Below, piece after piece: positions 17,383-25,968 of a stretch of DNA of 64,000 bases. Source of the stretch: Venatoribacter pacificus. GTDB lineage: Bacteria > Pseudomonadota > Gammaproteobacteria > Pseudomonadales > Oceanobacteraceae. How positions within the stretch are numbered: position 1 is the first letter of the stretch; every line of letters begins with the position of its first letter. The position numbers and the translations under genes are program-made. The notes under the pieces were generated by a model that was not told the DNA's origin, made no database searches, and worked only from the letters and a program-made list of their open reading frames with translations. The stretch covers positions 372,001 to 436,000 of the forward strand of contig NZ_JAOANI010000014.1 in assembly GCF_025318105.1 (NCBI RefSeq), in the 5' to 3' direction.

Positions 17383-18258
17383 ATGATTACCGGCAGTATT
17401 GTGGCTTTGGTAACCCCTATGCATGCAGATGGTGGCGTGGATTGGGAAAGTCTGGACGGACTGGTGGAGTTCCACGTCAAACAGGGCACTGATGCCATTG
17501 TCGCTGTGGGAACCACCGGCGAGTCGGCAACCCTGAGTACAGAAGAGCACTGTGCGGTGATTGATCGTATCGTAAAAGTGACCGCAGGCCGTCGTCCGAT
17601 CATTGCCGGTACCGGTGCCAACTCAACTTCAGAAGCCATTGAGCTGACTCAGGAAGCAAAAAACCTGGGTGCCGATGCCTGCCTGCTGGTGACTCCGTAT
17701 TACAACAAGCCGCCACAGCGTGGTTTGATCAAGCACTATGAAGCCATTGCTGCGGCCGTGGATATTCCGCAGATTCTGTACAACGTACCGGGCCGTACCG
17801 CTTGTGACATGCTGCCGGAAACCATCGCGGCGCTGGCCGATGTCGAGCAGATTGTGGCTGTTAAAGAAGCGACCGGCGACCTTGAGCGTGCACGCAAAGT
17901 GATTGAGCTGGTCGGGGATCGTATGGCGGTCTATTCCGGTGACGATGCGACCGCTTTTGAGCTGATCCTGCTGGGTGGTAAAGGTAACATTTCGGTGACG
18001 GCCAACGTTGCCCCTGCGTTAATGCACCAGCTGTGCATGTTGGCACTGGATGGTCAGGCGGAGGACGCGAAAGCGCTGAACGAACGCCTGATGAACCTGC
18101 ACAATGCCATGTTCTGTGAAGCCAATCCGATTCCGGTAAAATGGGCGCTGTATAAAATGGGGCTGATGGGACGTGGTATCCGCCTGCCGCTGGTCGAGCT
18201 GGACGAGCGTTACAAGTCAAAAGTTGAGCTGTCTCTGGCGGCTCTCGAACTCATTTAA
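17383..18258 (+). CDS. dapA: 4-hydroxy-tetrahydrodipicolinate synthase DapA
   Basis: DapA condenses pyruvate and aspartate semialdehyde, the first committed step to lysine and meso-diaminopimelate. The 291-residue TIM barrel shows the family marks AVGTTGESATL (substrate loop), the catalytic tyrosine in LYNVPGRT and the Schiff-base lysine in IVAVKEATGD. GGAGTAG precedes the ATG. The order dapA-bamC-MBL-purC matches P. aeruginosa. It likely heads this transcript, as 84 bases separate it from perM. Confidence 0.98.
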   Translation: MITGSIVALVTPMHADGGVDWESLDGLVEFHVKQGTDAIVAVGTTGESATLSTEEHCAVIDRIVKVTAGRRPIIAGTGANSTSEAIELTQEAKNLGADACLLVTPYYNKPPQRGLIKHYEAIAAAVDIPQILYNVPGRTACDMLPETIAALADVEQIVAVKEATGDLERARKVIELVGDRMAVYSGDDATAFELILLGGKGNISVTANVAPALMHQLCMLALDGQAEDAKALNERLMNLHNAMFCEANPIPVKWALYKMGLMGRGIRLPLVELDERYKSKVELSLAALELI

Positions 18259-18271
18259 ATCAGGCGATTGC

Positions 18272-18922
18272 ATGCGTATTTTATTGTTGCCAGCCGTTGT
18301 TATGCTGTCCGGTTGCAGCTGGATGTTCGGTGATACCTTTCGTGACCGTGCGATGGATTACCTGGACGCAGAAGAGCAGGCGCCGACCCGGACTGAGCCG
18401 GATATCCGGCTGGTTACATCCGATGCCCATGCGATTCCTGTATTACCGGTAACGCCGGAGAAACCCTCGAGTTACGAAACGCCGCAACCGCAGCCGTATA
18501 TTGCGGATGAGGACGAAACGGACAGCGTTGCTTCGCTGAGCGAATACCGTTCTGAAGCGCTTAATCCGCGTCTGGATAAAGACGGTGCCGGTACTCTTAT
18601 TCTGCGCATTGACGGTGGCTTTGCCAGTGCTTGGGCCGCTGTGACAGAGGCGCTGAGCAAGTCGGCGCTGAAACTGACGGATCTTAACCGCAGTACCGGA
18701 ACCTACTATCTGGAAATGCAGACCCGCAATGAAACGGAAGAGTTGGGCTGGTGGGATCGTTTCTGGGGCAATGACAACGTCGTCACTGAAACCTACCTGC
18801 TGAAGATGAGTCGTGCCCGTCAGGGTGTGTATTTATCGCTGCTGACCGATGCGGATAATCTGGCAGGAGAGTCTCTGACCGCGGATGTACTCAACGAGAT
18901 TAAAGCCCAGCTGGAAAAGTGA
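18272..18922 (+). CDS. bamC: BamC-like outer-membrane assembly lipoprotein, single-domain form
   Basis: BamC is an accessory lipoprotein of the BAM complex. From ATG 18272 the 216-residue product has a lipoprotein signal ending MLSGC, a Pro/Glu-rich unstructured segment (about 20-105) and one helix-grip-type domain (about 110-216, starting LILRIDGGFASAWAAVTEAL). E. coli BamC is 344 residues with two such domains, so this copy seems to lack one. The placement between dapA and an MBL protein supports the call. It overlaps the next gene by GTGA. Confidence 0.8.
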   Translation: MRILLLPAVVMLSGCSWMFGDTFRDRAMDYLDAEEQAPTRTEPDIRLVTSDAHAIPVLPVTPEKPSSYETPQPQPYIADEDETDSVASLSEYRSEALNPRLDKDGAGTLILRIDGGFASAWAAVTEALSKSALKLTDLNRSTGTYYLEMQTRNETEELGWWDRFWGNDNVVTETYLLKMSRARQGVYLSLLTDADNLAGESLTADVLNEIKAQLEK

Positions 18923-19680
18923 GATACGCATCTTTGGGCAGTGGCAGTCGTGGAAATGCCACCATCGTTTTGCAGGAAGATCGTGGCGTTCTGATTGACT
19001 GCGGTTTTAACCGCAAAACTATTTTGCAGCGTTTGCAGGATGCTAATGTCGATCCACGCCAGCTCGACGGTGTCTTTGTGACTCATGAGCACGGTGATCA
19101 CGCCAAAGGTGTGGCCGCTCTGTGTGAAGTACTGAATATTCCTTTTTTTGCGTCGTTTGGTACGGCCAGAAAAATGCAGTGGACGGATAATCCGCTCTGG
19201 CGTTGTATTCACTCAGATCAGGTGGTCAGTGTTGGCGGCCTGGCGGTGTTGCCGGTGGTGGTTCCCCATGATGCGGAAGAACCGTTGCAGTTTGTGCTGG
19301 AGAACAGCACGGAAAAACGCCTCGGTGTTTTGTCGGATCTCGGTTCGTTAACGCCGCATATTGTGAGTGTTTACCAGCGCTGCCATGCCTTGCAGGTTGA
19401 GGCCAATCACGATCCGATGCTGCTGCAAAACGGACCTTATCCCCCCAGTTTAAGGGCGCGGGTGGCGGGTAATTTTGGTCACCTGAGTAATCAGCAGTGC
19501 GCTGAGTTGATCAGCCGCGTGCGGTGGGATGGCCTGCAATATGTGACCGCAGGTCATATCAGTGAAAAAAATAACGACCGTGCTCTGGTCAGTCAGACGC
19601 TGTCGCAGGCGCTCGAATGTGCGCCGCATGAAGTCTCTTTGCTGCAGCAGGATCAGGTGTCCGCCTGGCGGCAGTTGTAG
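18919..19680 (+). CDS. Metallo-beta-lactamase-fold hydrolase (YycJ/WalJ-like)
   Basis: The 253-residue protein, with a GTG start inside the bamC stop, has the metal motif THEHGDHAKGV at about 54-64, the opening MRYASLGSGSRGN typical of the YycJ/WalJ family, and further ligands in VVVPHDAEEP and YVTAGHISEKN. Members are thought to be nucleases linked to DNA repair or cell-wall signalling; substrate here is unknown. It is conserved at this spot in pseudomonads. Confidence 0.88.
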   Translation: MRYASLGSGSRGNATIVLQEDRGVLIDCGFNRKTILQRLQDANVDPRQLDGVFVTHEHGDHAKGVAALCEVLNIPFFASFGTARKMQWTDNPLWRCIHSDQVVSVGGLAVLPVVVPHDAEEPLQFVLENSTEKRLGVLSDLGSLTPHIVSVYQRCHALQVEANHDPMLLQNGPYPPSLRARVAGNFGHLSNQQCAELISRVRWDGLQYVTAGHISEKNNDRALVSQTLSQALECAPHEVSLLQQDQVSAWRQL

Positions 19681-19687
19681 TAACCGG

Positions 19688-19727
19688 TTTTTAGATCACT
19701 ATTTAAGATCCACAATTTAAGATCATC
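19688..19727. repeat. Three imperfect 14-nt direct repeats before purC
   Basis: TTTTAGATCAC, TTTAAGATCC and TTTAAGATCA recur at roughly 13-14-base spacing in the 60-base gap before purC. They could be a binding array on one face of the helix or chance; no match to the PurR operator was seen. Confidence 0.4.
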
Positions 19728-19740
19728 CTCGGAGAACCCC

Positions 19741-20451
19741 ATGGAAAAGCGTGAATTACTCTACTCAGGTAAGGCGAAGTCTGTGTATACCACTGACGAT
19801 CCGGACTACATGGTGCTGGAGTTCCGCAACGATACTTCCGCTTTCGATGGCAAGAAGGTCGAGCAGCTGGACCGCAAAGGTATGGTGAACAATAAGTTCA
19901 ATGCCTACATCATGACTAAGTTGGCAGAGGCGGGCATCCCGACTCATTTCGAGCGTCTGCTGTCGGATACCGACGCTCTGGTTAAGCGTCTGGATATGAT
20001 CCCGCTGGAGTGTGTGGTGCGTAATATTGCCGCCGGCTCTCTCTGCCGCCGTCTGGGCGTGGAGGAGGGGATTGACCTGACACCACCAACGTTTGAGCTG
20101 TTTCTGAAAAACGATGCGTTGGGTGACCCGATGGTTAACGAATACCACGCACGCTCTTTTGGTTGGGTGGAAGATCAGCACCTGGCGCGTATGAAAGAGC
20201 TGACCTTCAAAGTGAACGATGTGCTGAAACAGATTTTCCTCGACGGTGGTTTGCTGTTGGTCGATTCCAAACTGGAATTCGGTCTGTTCAAAGGCGAAGT
20301 GGTTCTGGGTGATGAGTTTTCTCCGGACGGTTGTCGCCTGTGGGATAAAGACTCCCGTGAAAAACTGGATAAGGATCGTTTCCGTCAGGGTCTGGGTGGC
20401 GTTGTTGAAGCTTACGAAGAAGTGGGTCGTCGTATCGGCGTCACTTTCTGA
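19741..20451 (+). CDS. purC: SAICAR synthetase PurC
   Basis: PurC joins aspartate to CAIR with ATP in purine synthesis. The 236-residue length is that of the short bacterial type. Recognisable segments are ELLYSGKAKSVYTTDDPDY near the N-terminus, FRNDTSAFDGKK, the signature LIPLECVVRN-like stretch (MIPLECVVRNIAAGS), and LVDSKLEFG followed by DEFSPDGCRLWD. CGGAGAA provides the ribosome site. It follows the MBL gene by 60 bases. Confidence 0.98.
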   Translation: MEKRELLYSGKAKSVYTTDDPDYMVLEFRNDTSAFDGKKVEQLDRKGMVNNKFNAYIMTKLAEAGIPTHFERLLSDTDALVKRLDMIPLECVVRNIAAGSLCRRLGVEEGIDLTPPTFELFLKNDALGDPMVNEYHARSFGWVEDQHLARMKELTFKVNDVLKQIFLDGGLLLVDSKLEFGLFKGEVVLGDEFSPDGCRLWDKDSREKLDKDRFRQGLGGVVEAYEEVGRRIGVTF

Positions 20452-20698
20452 TGTATTGCTGATTGATTGTCAGTGCCTTCTGTCCGGCTGCGCCGGCGGA
20501 GGGCGCTTCTCTTCCTCTGCTGTCCCCTCTGCTTTATTTCTTTCCGGTTAATTTTTTATGACCAGTATTTTGCTGAATCGTGAAGTCTCTCCGGCTTCTG
20601 TCGCAAAAAATTGGCATTCGGGTCATTTGCGGGCAAACTAGTTGCACTCGACCGCACTGACGGTTGACTGGACAAATCATAAGAACGGGAATATCTCA

Positions 20699-21451
20699 AT
20701 GAAGAAGACTGCAATCGCTGCGTTTCTGCTGGCCATGACGCCTGTAGCCGCACAAGCTGATTTACTTTTTACCGTCGGTGCTAAAGCCAGCATCTGGAAT
20801 GCCGAAGCCGGTGGCCAGATTGATGAAGGCGTTTCTGTAGAAAAAGATGGCCTGAATCTCGATTCTGATAATGGCCAGCAGCTGACCGTGTTTTTTGAAC
20901 ATCCGCTGCCATTTATTCCGAACCTGAAGCTGAAGCAGACCTCTCTGGAGCTGAAGGGTGACGGCAATATTAATGCAACGTTTGCTGATCAGACTTTCAA
21001 CGAAAATGTTAACAGCACGCTGGATCTGAGCCACTCCGATCTGACTTTGTACTGGGGCCTGCCATTGCCGGTGCCTTTTGTTGACGTGAATTTCGGTCTG
21101 ACCGCCCGTCAGTTTGACGGTGTAGCGGAAGTCAGTGGTAAAACAACGACCGTTAATGAAAGTGTTGATCTCGATTTCGTTATGCCACTGGTGTATGGCG
21201 AAGTAAAAATCAACAGCCCGTTTGGCCTGTATGCATCGGCTGATGTTAACTACATCGGTATGGGTGGCAATAAACTGAGCGATATCAGCTACGGTATCGG
21301 TTATGACCTGCCAATTCCTGTGGTGGATATTGGTCTGGAAGCGGGTTACCGCAGCATTAACCTGAAGGCCGATAAAGATCTGGCGGATATCGATACCGAT
21401 TTTGATGTATCCGGTACCTACTTCGGTGCTTCTCTGGCACTGGGTTTCTGA
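20699..21451 (+). CDS. TIGR04219-type outer-membrane beta-barrel protein
   Basis: The 250-residue product has a signal peptide (MKKTAIAAFLLAMTPVAAQA) and then alternating amphipathic strands with many aromatic girdle residues, ending in the C-terminal phenylalanine of outer-membrane barrels (ASLALGF). The pattern FTVGAKASIWNAEAGG and the repeated GLxLPVPFVDV/YDLPIPVVDIG segments fit the TIGR04219 family, of unknown function. The 247-base gap before it contains no gene I can support; a GC-rich hairpin near 20487-20510 may end purC. Confidence 0.8.
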   Translation: MKKTAIAAFLLAMTPVAAQADLLFTVGAKASIWNAEAGGQIDEGVSVEKDGLNLDSDNGQQLTVFFEHPLPFIPNLKLKQTSLELKGDGNINATFADQTFNENVNSTLDLSHSDLTLYWGLPLPVPFVDVNFGLTARQFDGVAEVSGKTTTVNESVDLDFVMPLVYGEVKINSPFGLYASADVNYIGMGGNKLSDISYGIGYDLPIPVVDIGLEAGYRSINLKADKDLADIDTDFDVSGTYFGASLALGF

Positions 21452-21474
21452 TAAGAAATCTTTGCTGACGCTAT

Positions 21475-21505
21475 AAAAAAGCGGCCGTTATGGCCGCTTT
21501 TTTTT
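21475..21505. terminator. Bidirectional terminator between the barrel gene and the lipoprotein gene
   Basis: GCGGCC (21481-21486) and GGCCGC (21492-21497) form the core stem, flanked by A-run and T-run of at least six bases, giving a terminator usable from both sides for the convergent genes. Confidence 0.92.
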
Positions 21506-21523
21506 ATGGCTGATACATCAGGT

Positions 21524-22366
21524 TTATTCTTTTTCGCGTACGAACTCAGCCAGCACTTTGCCGCTTTTTTGGCTGGCAATCAAAACACTGATGACTTCAG
21601 CGCGTACGGCATGAGTTGGGTGTTTACGATAATCGGAATCCAGGTAGCAGCGATCTTTTAACAGGCAAAAACGCAGGCCCATTTGCAGTGTTAAATCGCG
21701 CTCAGAAGTGTATGGGTAAGCGGTTTCGGGTGTAACATTCCACGATAAATCATCAAACAGGCCCGGTTCCCAATACCAGCCAGAGCCATTTGTATTGTTC
21801 TGGTTGACCAGTGAATCATAGTTTTTAAAGTTCAGCACCGCAGCAACCCAGCGTTGTCCTCTGTCGCGCAGCACTTCCTGACCAATGCGGTTAATTTCGG
21901 TCTCTTCTTTTAGGGCGAATTCCAGTACAGATTTGGCCAGCTGTCCGGGCTGATACTGGGCTTTTTCATCCGGGAAGAGTGGGCCGTAAACTGCGCTATT
22001 AGGCAGGTTACGCATACCGACGATGGTGAAGCTTTGTTTGTTCTGACCGTAGTTGTATTTTGCCGGTTGCAGGTCGAAGGATACATAGTAGGTTGTATCC
22101 GATGAAAGGCTGCTTTCCGCCTCATTGCTGAATAACGTATTGATTTGTGGCTGGCTGAGCTGTGTTTTCTTGTTCCAGGCCGTGCGTGCATCGTCCAGAC
22201 GTTCGCGGGTGCGTATTTCGCGTTCCTGTGCTTCTTTTTGTGCCGCCAGGGCGGCTTGCTCTGCACGCTGGGCTTCAAGTAATTGCATACGGCGCAGTTC
22301 TTCTTTGGATGGGCCGGAGCAGGCTTGTAATGTCAGTATGCAGGCCAGAATAATCAGCATCCGCAT
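21524..22366 (-). CDS. Putative lipoprotein of unknown function
   Basis: The 280-residue protein has a lipoprotein signal with LQAC (Cys16), then a charged Ala/Glu/Arg-rich helix (about 20-68) that could be a coiled coil, and a C-terminal domain of about 200 residues (YYVSFDLQPAKYNYGQ onward) that I do not recognise. An internal segment with many Asn/Gly residues (NQNNTNGSGWYWEPG) may be a loop. It is alone on its strand between the terminator and the 22.4 kb gap. Confidence 0.75.
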   Translation of the reverse strand: MRMLIILACILTLQACSGPSKEELRRMQLLEAQRAEQAALAAQKEAQEREIRTRERLDDARTAWNKKTQLSQPQINTLFSNEAESSLSSDTTYYVSFDLQPAKYNYGQNKQSFTIVGMRNLPNSAVYGPLFPDEKAQYQPGQLAKSVLEFALKEETEINRIGQEVLRDRGQRWVAAVLNFKNYDSLVNQNNTNGSGWYWEPGLFDDLSWNVTPETAYPYTSERDLTLQMGLRFCLLKDRCYLDSDYRKHPTHAVRAEVISVLIASQKSGKVLAEFVREKE

Positions 22367-22575
22367 GGTATTTCCCCTTTTGTTTTTCTCGTTTCGCCCG
22401 ATTATATCCTGCTTTTATCGGGATTGTGTGACAGAAAGGAAATTGTGACGCTGGTCCTAGGATCTGTTTAATTGGTGTTAGCAGACCCTCTAACCAGAGG
22501 CCGGTTTTGTCCATGTGCTGGACAGTACCTGGGTGCTATGCGAATCTTGGAAAAAATCTGCATTTGGATAATGCT

Positions 22576-22776
22576 GTGAAATACGTGTTTTCTTTGTTAG
22601 TCGTGTCCTTGCTGGGGTGTAGTGAAGGGTTAGGGAGTATTCCGGATTCTGAATTACGCCAGCGTCATTATCGCTGTCAGATGGCAACCGGGCAGTCATC
22701 GGCGGAAATTCAGGTATGCAAAAACATTAAGCGTGAGTGCGAGCAGCGGGCGAAAGAGGGTAATTACGCCTGTTAA
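22576..22776 (+). CDS. Small cysteine-rich putative lipoprotein
   Basis: From GTG 22576 the product is 66 residues with a short lipoprotein signal ending LLGC (Cys15). The mature part contains four more cysteines (CQMATG, QVCKNI, REC, and the very C-terminal YAC), which could form two disulfides in the periplasm. GGATA precedes the start. A longer in-frame TTG start would put a soluble stretch before the signal and is unlikely. Function unknown. Confidence 0.6.
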   Translation: MKYVFSLLVVSLLGCSEGLGSIPDSELRQRHYRCQMATGQSSAEIQVCKNIKRECEQRAKEGNYAC

Positions 22777-22895
22777 GTGTGGTGTGATTCTCTCTTTGTA
22801 ACGGAAAAACTTCGTATTGCTTTTGCTGTCATAGGAATTACTACAGGCTTGTAGTAGTGTACAGGCCTCTTGGATAACTCATGCAAGGAATTTTC

Positions 22896-23588
22896 ATGAA
22901 TCTGATTAAATCAGCACCTGCGGTCATTCTGGGTGCATTGTTGTTGGCCGGTTGCGGTCAGGAGGACTCTGTGAAGTTAGAAAATCATGTTGATCAGGCG
23001 AGCTACGGTGTTGGTCTGAATATTGGTCGTCAGTTGTCTCGCGAAGAAGTCGACATGAACGCAGATGCTATTGCTGCGGGTATTAAAGACGCTCTGGCAA
23101 ATGCTGAGCCGCGTATTGGTGAAGATGTTATTAAAGCGGCTTTTGATAAAATCCGTGAAGAGCAAACCATGAAGCAGGAAGCTTTAAATGACGCCGCTGC
23201 GCAAGCGGGTCAGGATTTCCTGGCTGAAAATGCCAAGCGTAAAGATGTGACTGTGACTGAATCCGGTCTGCAGTACGAAGTTCTGGTTGCTGCGGCCGAT
23301 GGTCAGCCAATGCCAGAAGCTTCTGATACTGTTCGTGTGCACTATCACGGTACTCTGATTGATGGCACTGTATTTGACAGTTCTGTTGAGCGTGGCGAGC
23401 CTGCACAGTTCCCGGTAACCGGTGTAATCCGTGGTTGGGTTGAAGCGCTGCAGATGATGAAAGTTGGCGATAAGTGGAAGCTGTTTATCCCGGCTGAACT
23501 GGCTTACGGTGCCCGTAGCCCAAGCCCGCGCATTCCTGCAAACTCCGCTCTGGTGTTTGAAGTTGAGTTGCTGGAAATTGTTAAGTAA
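22896..23588 (+). CDS. FKBP-type peptidyl-prolyl isomerase, lipoprotein (Mip/FkpA-like)
   Basis: The 230-residue product begins with a lipoprotein signal ending LLLAGC (Cys20). Residues about 30-110 resemble the helical Mip/FkpA dimerisation domain (YGVGLNIGRQL, IAAGIKDAL), and about 120-230 is the FKBP domain with VRVHYHGTLIDGTVFDSS, GVIRGWVEALQMMKVG and AYGARSPSPRIPANS. It would catalyse proline isomerisation during folding in the envelope. I take ATG 22896, with AAGGAA five bases upstream; an ATG at 22881 would place that site inside the gene. Confidence 0.93.
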   Translation: MNLIKSAPAVILGALLLAGCGQEDSVKLENHVDQASYGVGLNIGRQLSREEVDMNADAIAAGIKDALANAEPRIGEDVIKAAFDKIREEQTMKQEALNDAAAQAGQDFLAENAKRKDVTVTESGLQYEVLVAAADGQPMPEASDTVRVHYHGTLIDGTVFDSSVERGEPAQFPVTGVIRGWVEALQMMKVGDKWKLFIPAELAYGARSPSPRIPANSALVFEVELLEIVK

Positions 23589-23707
23589 TTAACGTCATTT
23601 CCGGGGTGTGGCATTTCTGCTGCACCCGCTCTTTTCCTGCTGTTCTGTTTGATTTTTTCTGCGTTATTTCTTTCTGTTGTACTTCTTTCTTTCTTTTGTT
23701 GCTGATG

Positions 23708-23935
23708 TCAGTCGCGCTGTTCGGCGAGAGGCTTGTCTTGTTTCAGGTAGCTGCCCATGTCAGCGAGTGTGCGACGCAGGCTGTTGAGCTGTCTTTCATT
23801 CATTGCGATGGTGTGTTCGCATTTTCGGCAGCAGAGACGTTTGTCTTGCAGTAGCTCGGCAGCACGTTTTGCGTTAATCGTGTTACAGGCAGGGCAGGTG
23901 ACAGGATATTGGGCCGATTGGGCAGCAGGATTCAC
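23708..23935 (-). CDS. Small zinc-ribbon protein of unknown function
   Basis: The 75-residue product, with a GTG start, has two CxxC knuckles (VTCPACNTINAK and LCCRKCEHTI) spaced as in rubredoxin-like zinc ribbons, followed by an amphipathic helix (MNERQLNSLRRTLADMGSYLKQ). Similar small proteins occur in other gammaproteobacteria but I cannot name one. The overlapping plus-strand frame (23606-23854) has no such motif. The 23640-23705 stretch just downstream is strongly pyrimidine-rich on the plus strand. Confidence 0.6.
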   Translation of the reverse strand: MNPAAQSAQYPVTCPACNTINAKRAAELLQDKRLCCRKCEHTIAMNERQLNSLRRTLADMGSYLKQDKPLAEQRD

Positions 23936-24023
23936 AGCGGTTTCCGCAAGTTAACATGAATAATGTCACAAGCTAGTGGAAAAGTATTAAGAAGAGAAGA
24001 GGGAAATGACAAAAATGTAAATT

Positions 24024-24100
24024 TGGTCGGGGTAGAGAGATTCGAACTCCCGACATCCTGGTCCCAAACCAGGCGCGCTACCAGACTGCGCTATACCCCG
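24024..24100 (-). tRNA. tRNA-Pro (anticodon TGG)
   Basis: On the minus strand the 77-base sequence runs CGGGGTATAGCGCAG... to CCGACCA, with anticodon loop TTTGGGA and T-loop TTCGAAT. The acceptor stem CGGGGTA pairs with TACCCCG. CCA is encoded. It lies 11 bases downstream of tRNA-Asn and is probably cut from the same precursor. Confidence 0.97.
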
Positions 24101-24111
24101 AACATGCTGTT

Positions 24112-24187
24112 TGGCTCCCCGAGTTGGACTTGAACCAACGACCAATAGATTAACAGTCTACTGCTCTACCGACTGAGCTATCGGGGA
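24112..24187 (-). tRNA. tRNA-Asn (anticodon GTT)
   Basis: The 76-base minus-strand gene has acceptor stem TCCCCGA/TCGGGGA, D-arm AGCTCAGTCGGTAGAGC, anticodon loop CTGTTAA and encoded CCA. It is the promoter-proximal gene of the Asn-Pro pair. Confidence 0.97.
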
Positions 24188-24207
24188 ACTACGTGACAGC
24201 GAGGCGC

Positions 24208-24236
24208 ATATTACGGAGCTGGCTTGCGTTCGTCAA
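24208..24236 (-). promoter_or_regulatory. Strong sigma70-type promoter of tRNA-Asn/tRNA-Pro
   Basis: On the minus strand TTGACG (24231-24236) and TAATAT (24208-24213) are separated by exactly 17 nt, followed by a GCGCC discriminator as in the tRNA-Lys promoter. The -10 ends 20 bases before the tRNA. Confidence 0.85.
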
Positions 24237-24501
24237 CACCTTTTTCTTAATAAAAACAAAAAACTAGGGAAGATTTTACTCTAGCCTTGGTTTTTCGCCG
24301 CTGGCGGCTGGTCAGGGGATTCTGAAAGGGGCGATAACGGACAGCGCACGGACAAAGCGGCCGAAGCACCACGGCGGAATAAGCATTTCATGTCACACTT
24401 TACCGGGCAGAGTCACTGGTGTTCGTTGGCACTTGGTGAGATGTTAGACGAATATAGAAGAATGACAGGAAAGCCCTGATTTCTTTCACAGGAGGTAGCG
24501 G
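24237..24501. other. Intergenic region between the tRNA promoter and zwf
   Basis: No gene is supported here. 24296-24308 forms a small GC hairpin, and 24299-24380 is GC-rich with no open frame, ribosome site or family match. The zwf promoter should lie toward the 3' part, but no -10/-35 pair with good spacing was found and no HexR-like palindrome was seen. An sRNA remains possible. Confidence 0.4.
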
Positions 24502-25959
24502 ATGCATATTGATGCTCCATTCGAGCTGGTTTTGTTCGGTGGTTTAGGGGATCTGGCGCAACGTAAGCTGCTGCCCGCTCTGTATTTACTGCATCGTGAC
24601 GGACGCTTGCCGGCCGGACGTATTTACTCCACCACACGGCGGGAGATAAGTCCGGAGGCGTTTACCGATAGGGTACGGACTGCGCTCAGGCAGTATGTGG
24701 CCGCGGAGTTTCTGGAAGAGAGCAGCTGGCAAAGCTTTAGCGAGCGCCTGCATTGTCTGACGGTTGATCTGAGCGATGATACACAATACGAGTTATTGGC
24801 CAGTGGCCTGATGGCGGGGGATATTAACCGGATCTTTTATCTGGCGACCGGTTCCGACCTGTATACCAACATCGCCCGCGGACTGCACAACAGCGGCCTG
24901 ATTCTCAGTCAAAGTAAAATCGTACTGGAAAAACCCATCGGCCATGATTTCGCTTCTGCGCAGGCGATTAACAACGCCGTTGCCGAATATTTTTCGGAAT
25001 CGCAGATTTATCGGATTGATCATTATTTAGGCAAAGAAACCGTGCAGAACCTGATGGTGTTGCGTTTTGCCAACTCGCTGTTCGAATCCCAGTGGAATCA
25101 GAAATACATCGACCATATTCAGATTACGATTTCAGAATCTCTGGGCGTTGAAAAGCGCGCCGGGTTTTATGATCAGGTCGGTGCCATGCGCGATATGTTT
25201 CAGAACCATCTGCTGCAGCTGTTGTGCATTACCGCCATGGAACCACCGGCAAGGCTGGAGCCGGATTCGGTGCGGGATGAAAAAGTCAAAGTTCTGAAAG
25301 CGCTGAAATCCATTACTGCTGATACCGTCAGCGAAAATGTTGTGCGTGGTCAGTACGATGCCGGTGTCTCCGAAGGTAAGCCGGTACCGCGTTACCGTGA
25401 CGAGCCCGGTGTGCAACCGAAAAGTACGACCGAAACTTTCATTGCCGTGAAGGTCGAAATTGATAACTGGCGCTGGGCTGGCGTTCCCTTTTATTTACGC
25501 ACCGGCAAGCGCCTGGCCGACCGGGCCTGCGAGATTGTGGTGCACTTTAAAGCGATACCGCATTCGATTTTTCCAATGCAACATAAAAGCACCATGGCCA
25601 ATAAACTGATTTTCCGCCTGCAACCGGACGAAGGCATCCGCCTGATGCTGTGTGAAAAACGGGTCGGGCCGGGCATGAATGTACGGCCGATGAATCTCAG
25701 TCTGAATCCGGCCAATCTGAAACAAACCCGGGTGCCGGAAGCCTATGAGCGTTTGTTGTTTGATGCATTAAGCGGCAATGCCACGCTGTTTTTACGCGAC
25801 GACGAATTACTGGAAGCCTGGCGTTGGGTTGATCCGATTCTGCAGTGCTGGAACGATTCCGAGCAGCGCCCAGAACCCTATACTTCCGGTTCCTGGGGAC
25901 CGGCGGCGGCTACGTTGCTGTTGGCGAAAGATGGCCGCCTGTGGGATGAGAACAGCTGA
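24502..25959 (+). CDS. zwf: Glucose-6-phosphate 1-dehydrogenase
   Basis: Zwf oxidises glucose-6-phosphate to 6-phosphogluconolactone with NADP. The 485-residue product shows the dinucleotide fold FGGLGDLAQRKLLPALY at about 11-28, the substrate/active-site motif RIDHYLGKETVQNL, and the segment VPFYLRTGKRL. CAGGAGG before the ATG is a strong ribosome site. It begins an operon with pgl, edd and eda, so carbon is steered to the Entner-Doudoroff route rather than the oxidative pentose path alone. Confidence 0.98.
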   Translation: MHIDAPFELVLFGGLGDLAQRKLLPALYLLHRDGRLPAGRIYSTTRREISPEAFTDRVRTALRQYVAAEFLEESSWQSFSERLHCLTVDLSDDTQYELLASGLMAGDINRIFYLATGSDLYTNIARGLHNSGLILSQSKIVLEKPIGHDFASAQAINNAVAEYFSESQIYRIDHYLGKETVQNLMVLRFANSLFESQWNQKYIDHIQITISESLGVEKRAGFYDQVGAMRDMFQNHLLQLLCITAMEPPARLEPDSVRDEKVKVLKALKSITADTVSENVVRGQYDAGVSEGKPVPRYRDEPGVQPKSTTETFIAVKVEIDNWRWAGVPFYLRTGKRLADRACEIVVHFKAIPHSIFPMQHKSTMANKLIFRLQPDEGIRLMLCEKRVGPGMNVRPMNLSLNPANLKQTRVPEAYERLLFDALSGNATLFLRDDELLEAWRWVDPILQCWNDSEQRPEPYTSGSWGPAAATLLLAKDGRLWDENS

Positions 25960-25968
25960 GGAGGACAT

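Noticed and set aside
20609..20630. Possible sigma54 promoter (TTGGCA...TTTGC) before the outer-membrane barrel gene
   Set aside because: The GG-GC spacing is too long for sigma54.
23606..23854. 82-codon plus-strand frame opposite the zinc-ribbon gene
   Set aside because: Its Phe/Cys-rich composition comes from the pyrimidine tract; the minus-strand frame has paired CxxC motifs instead.
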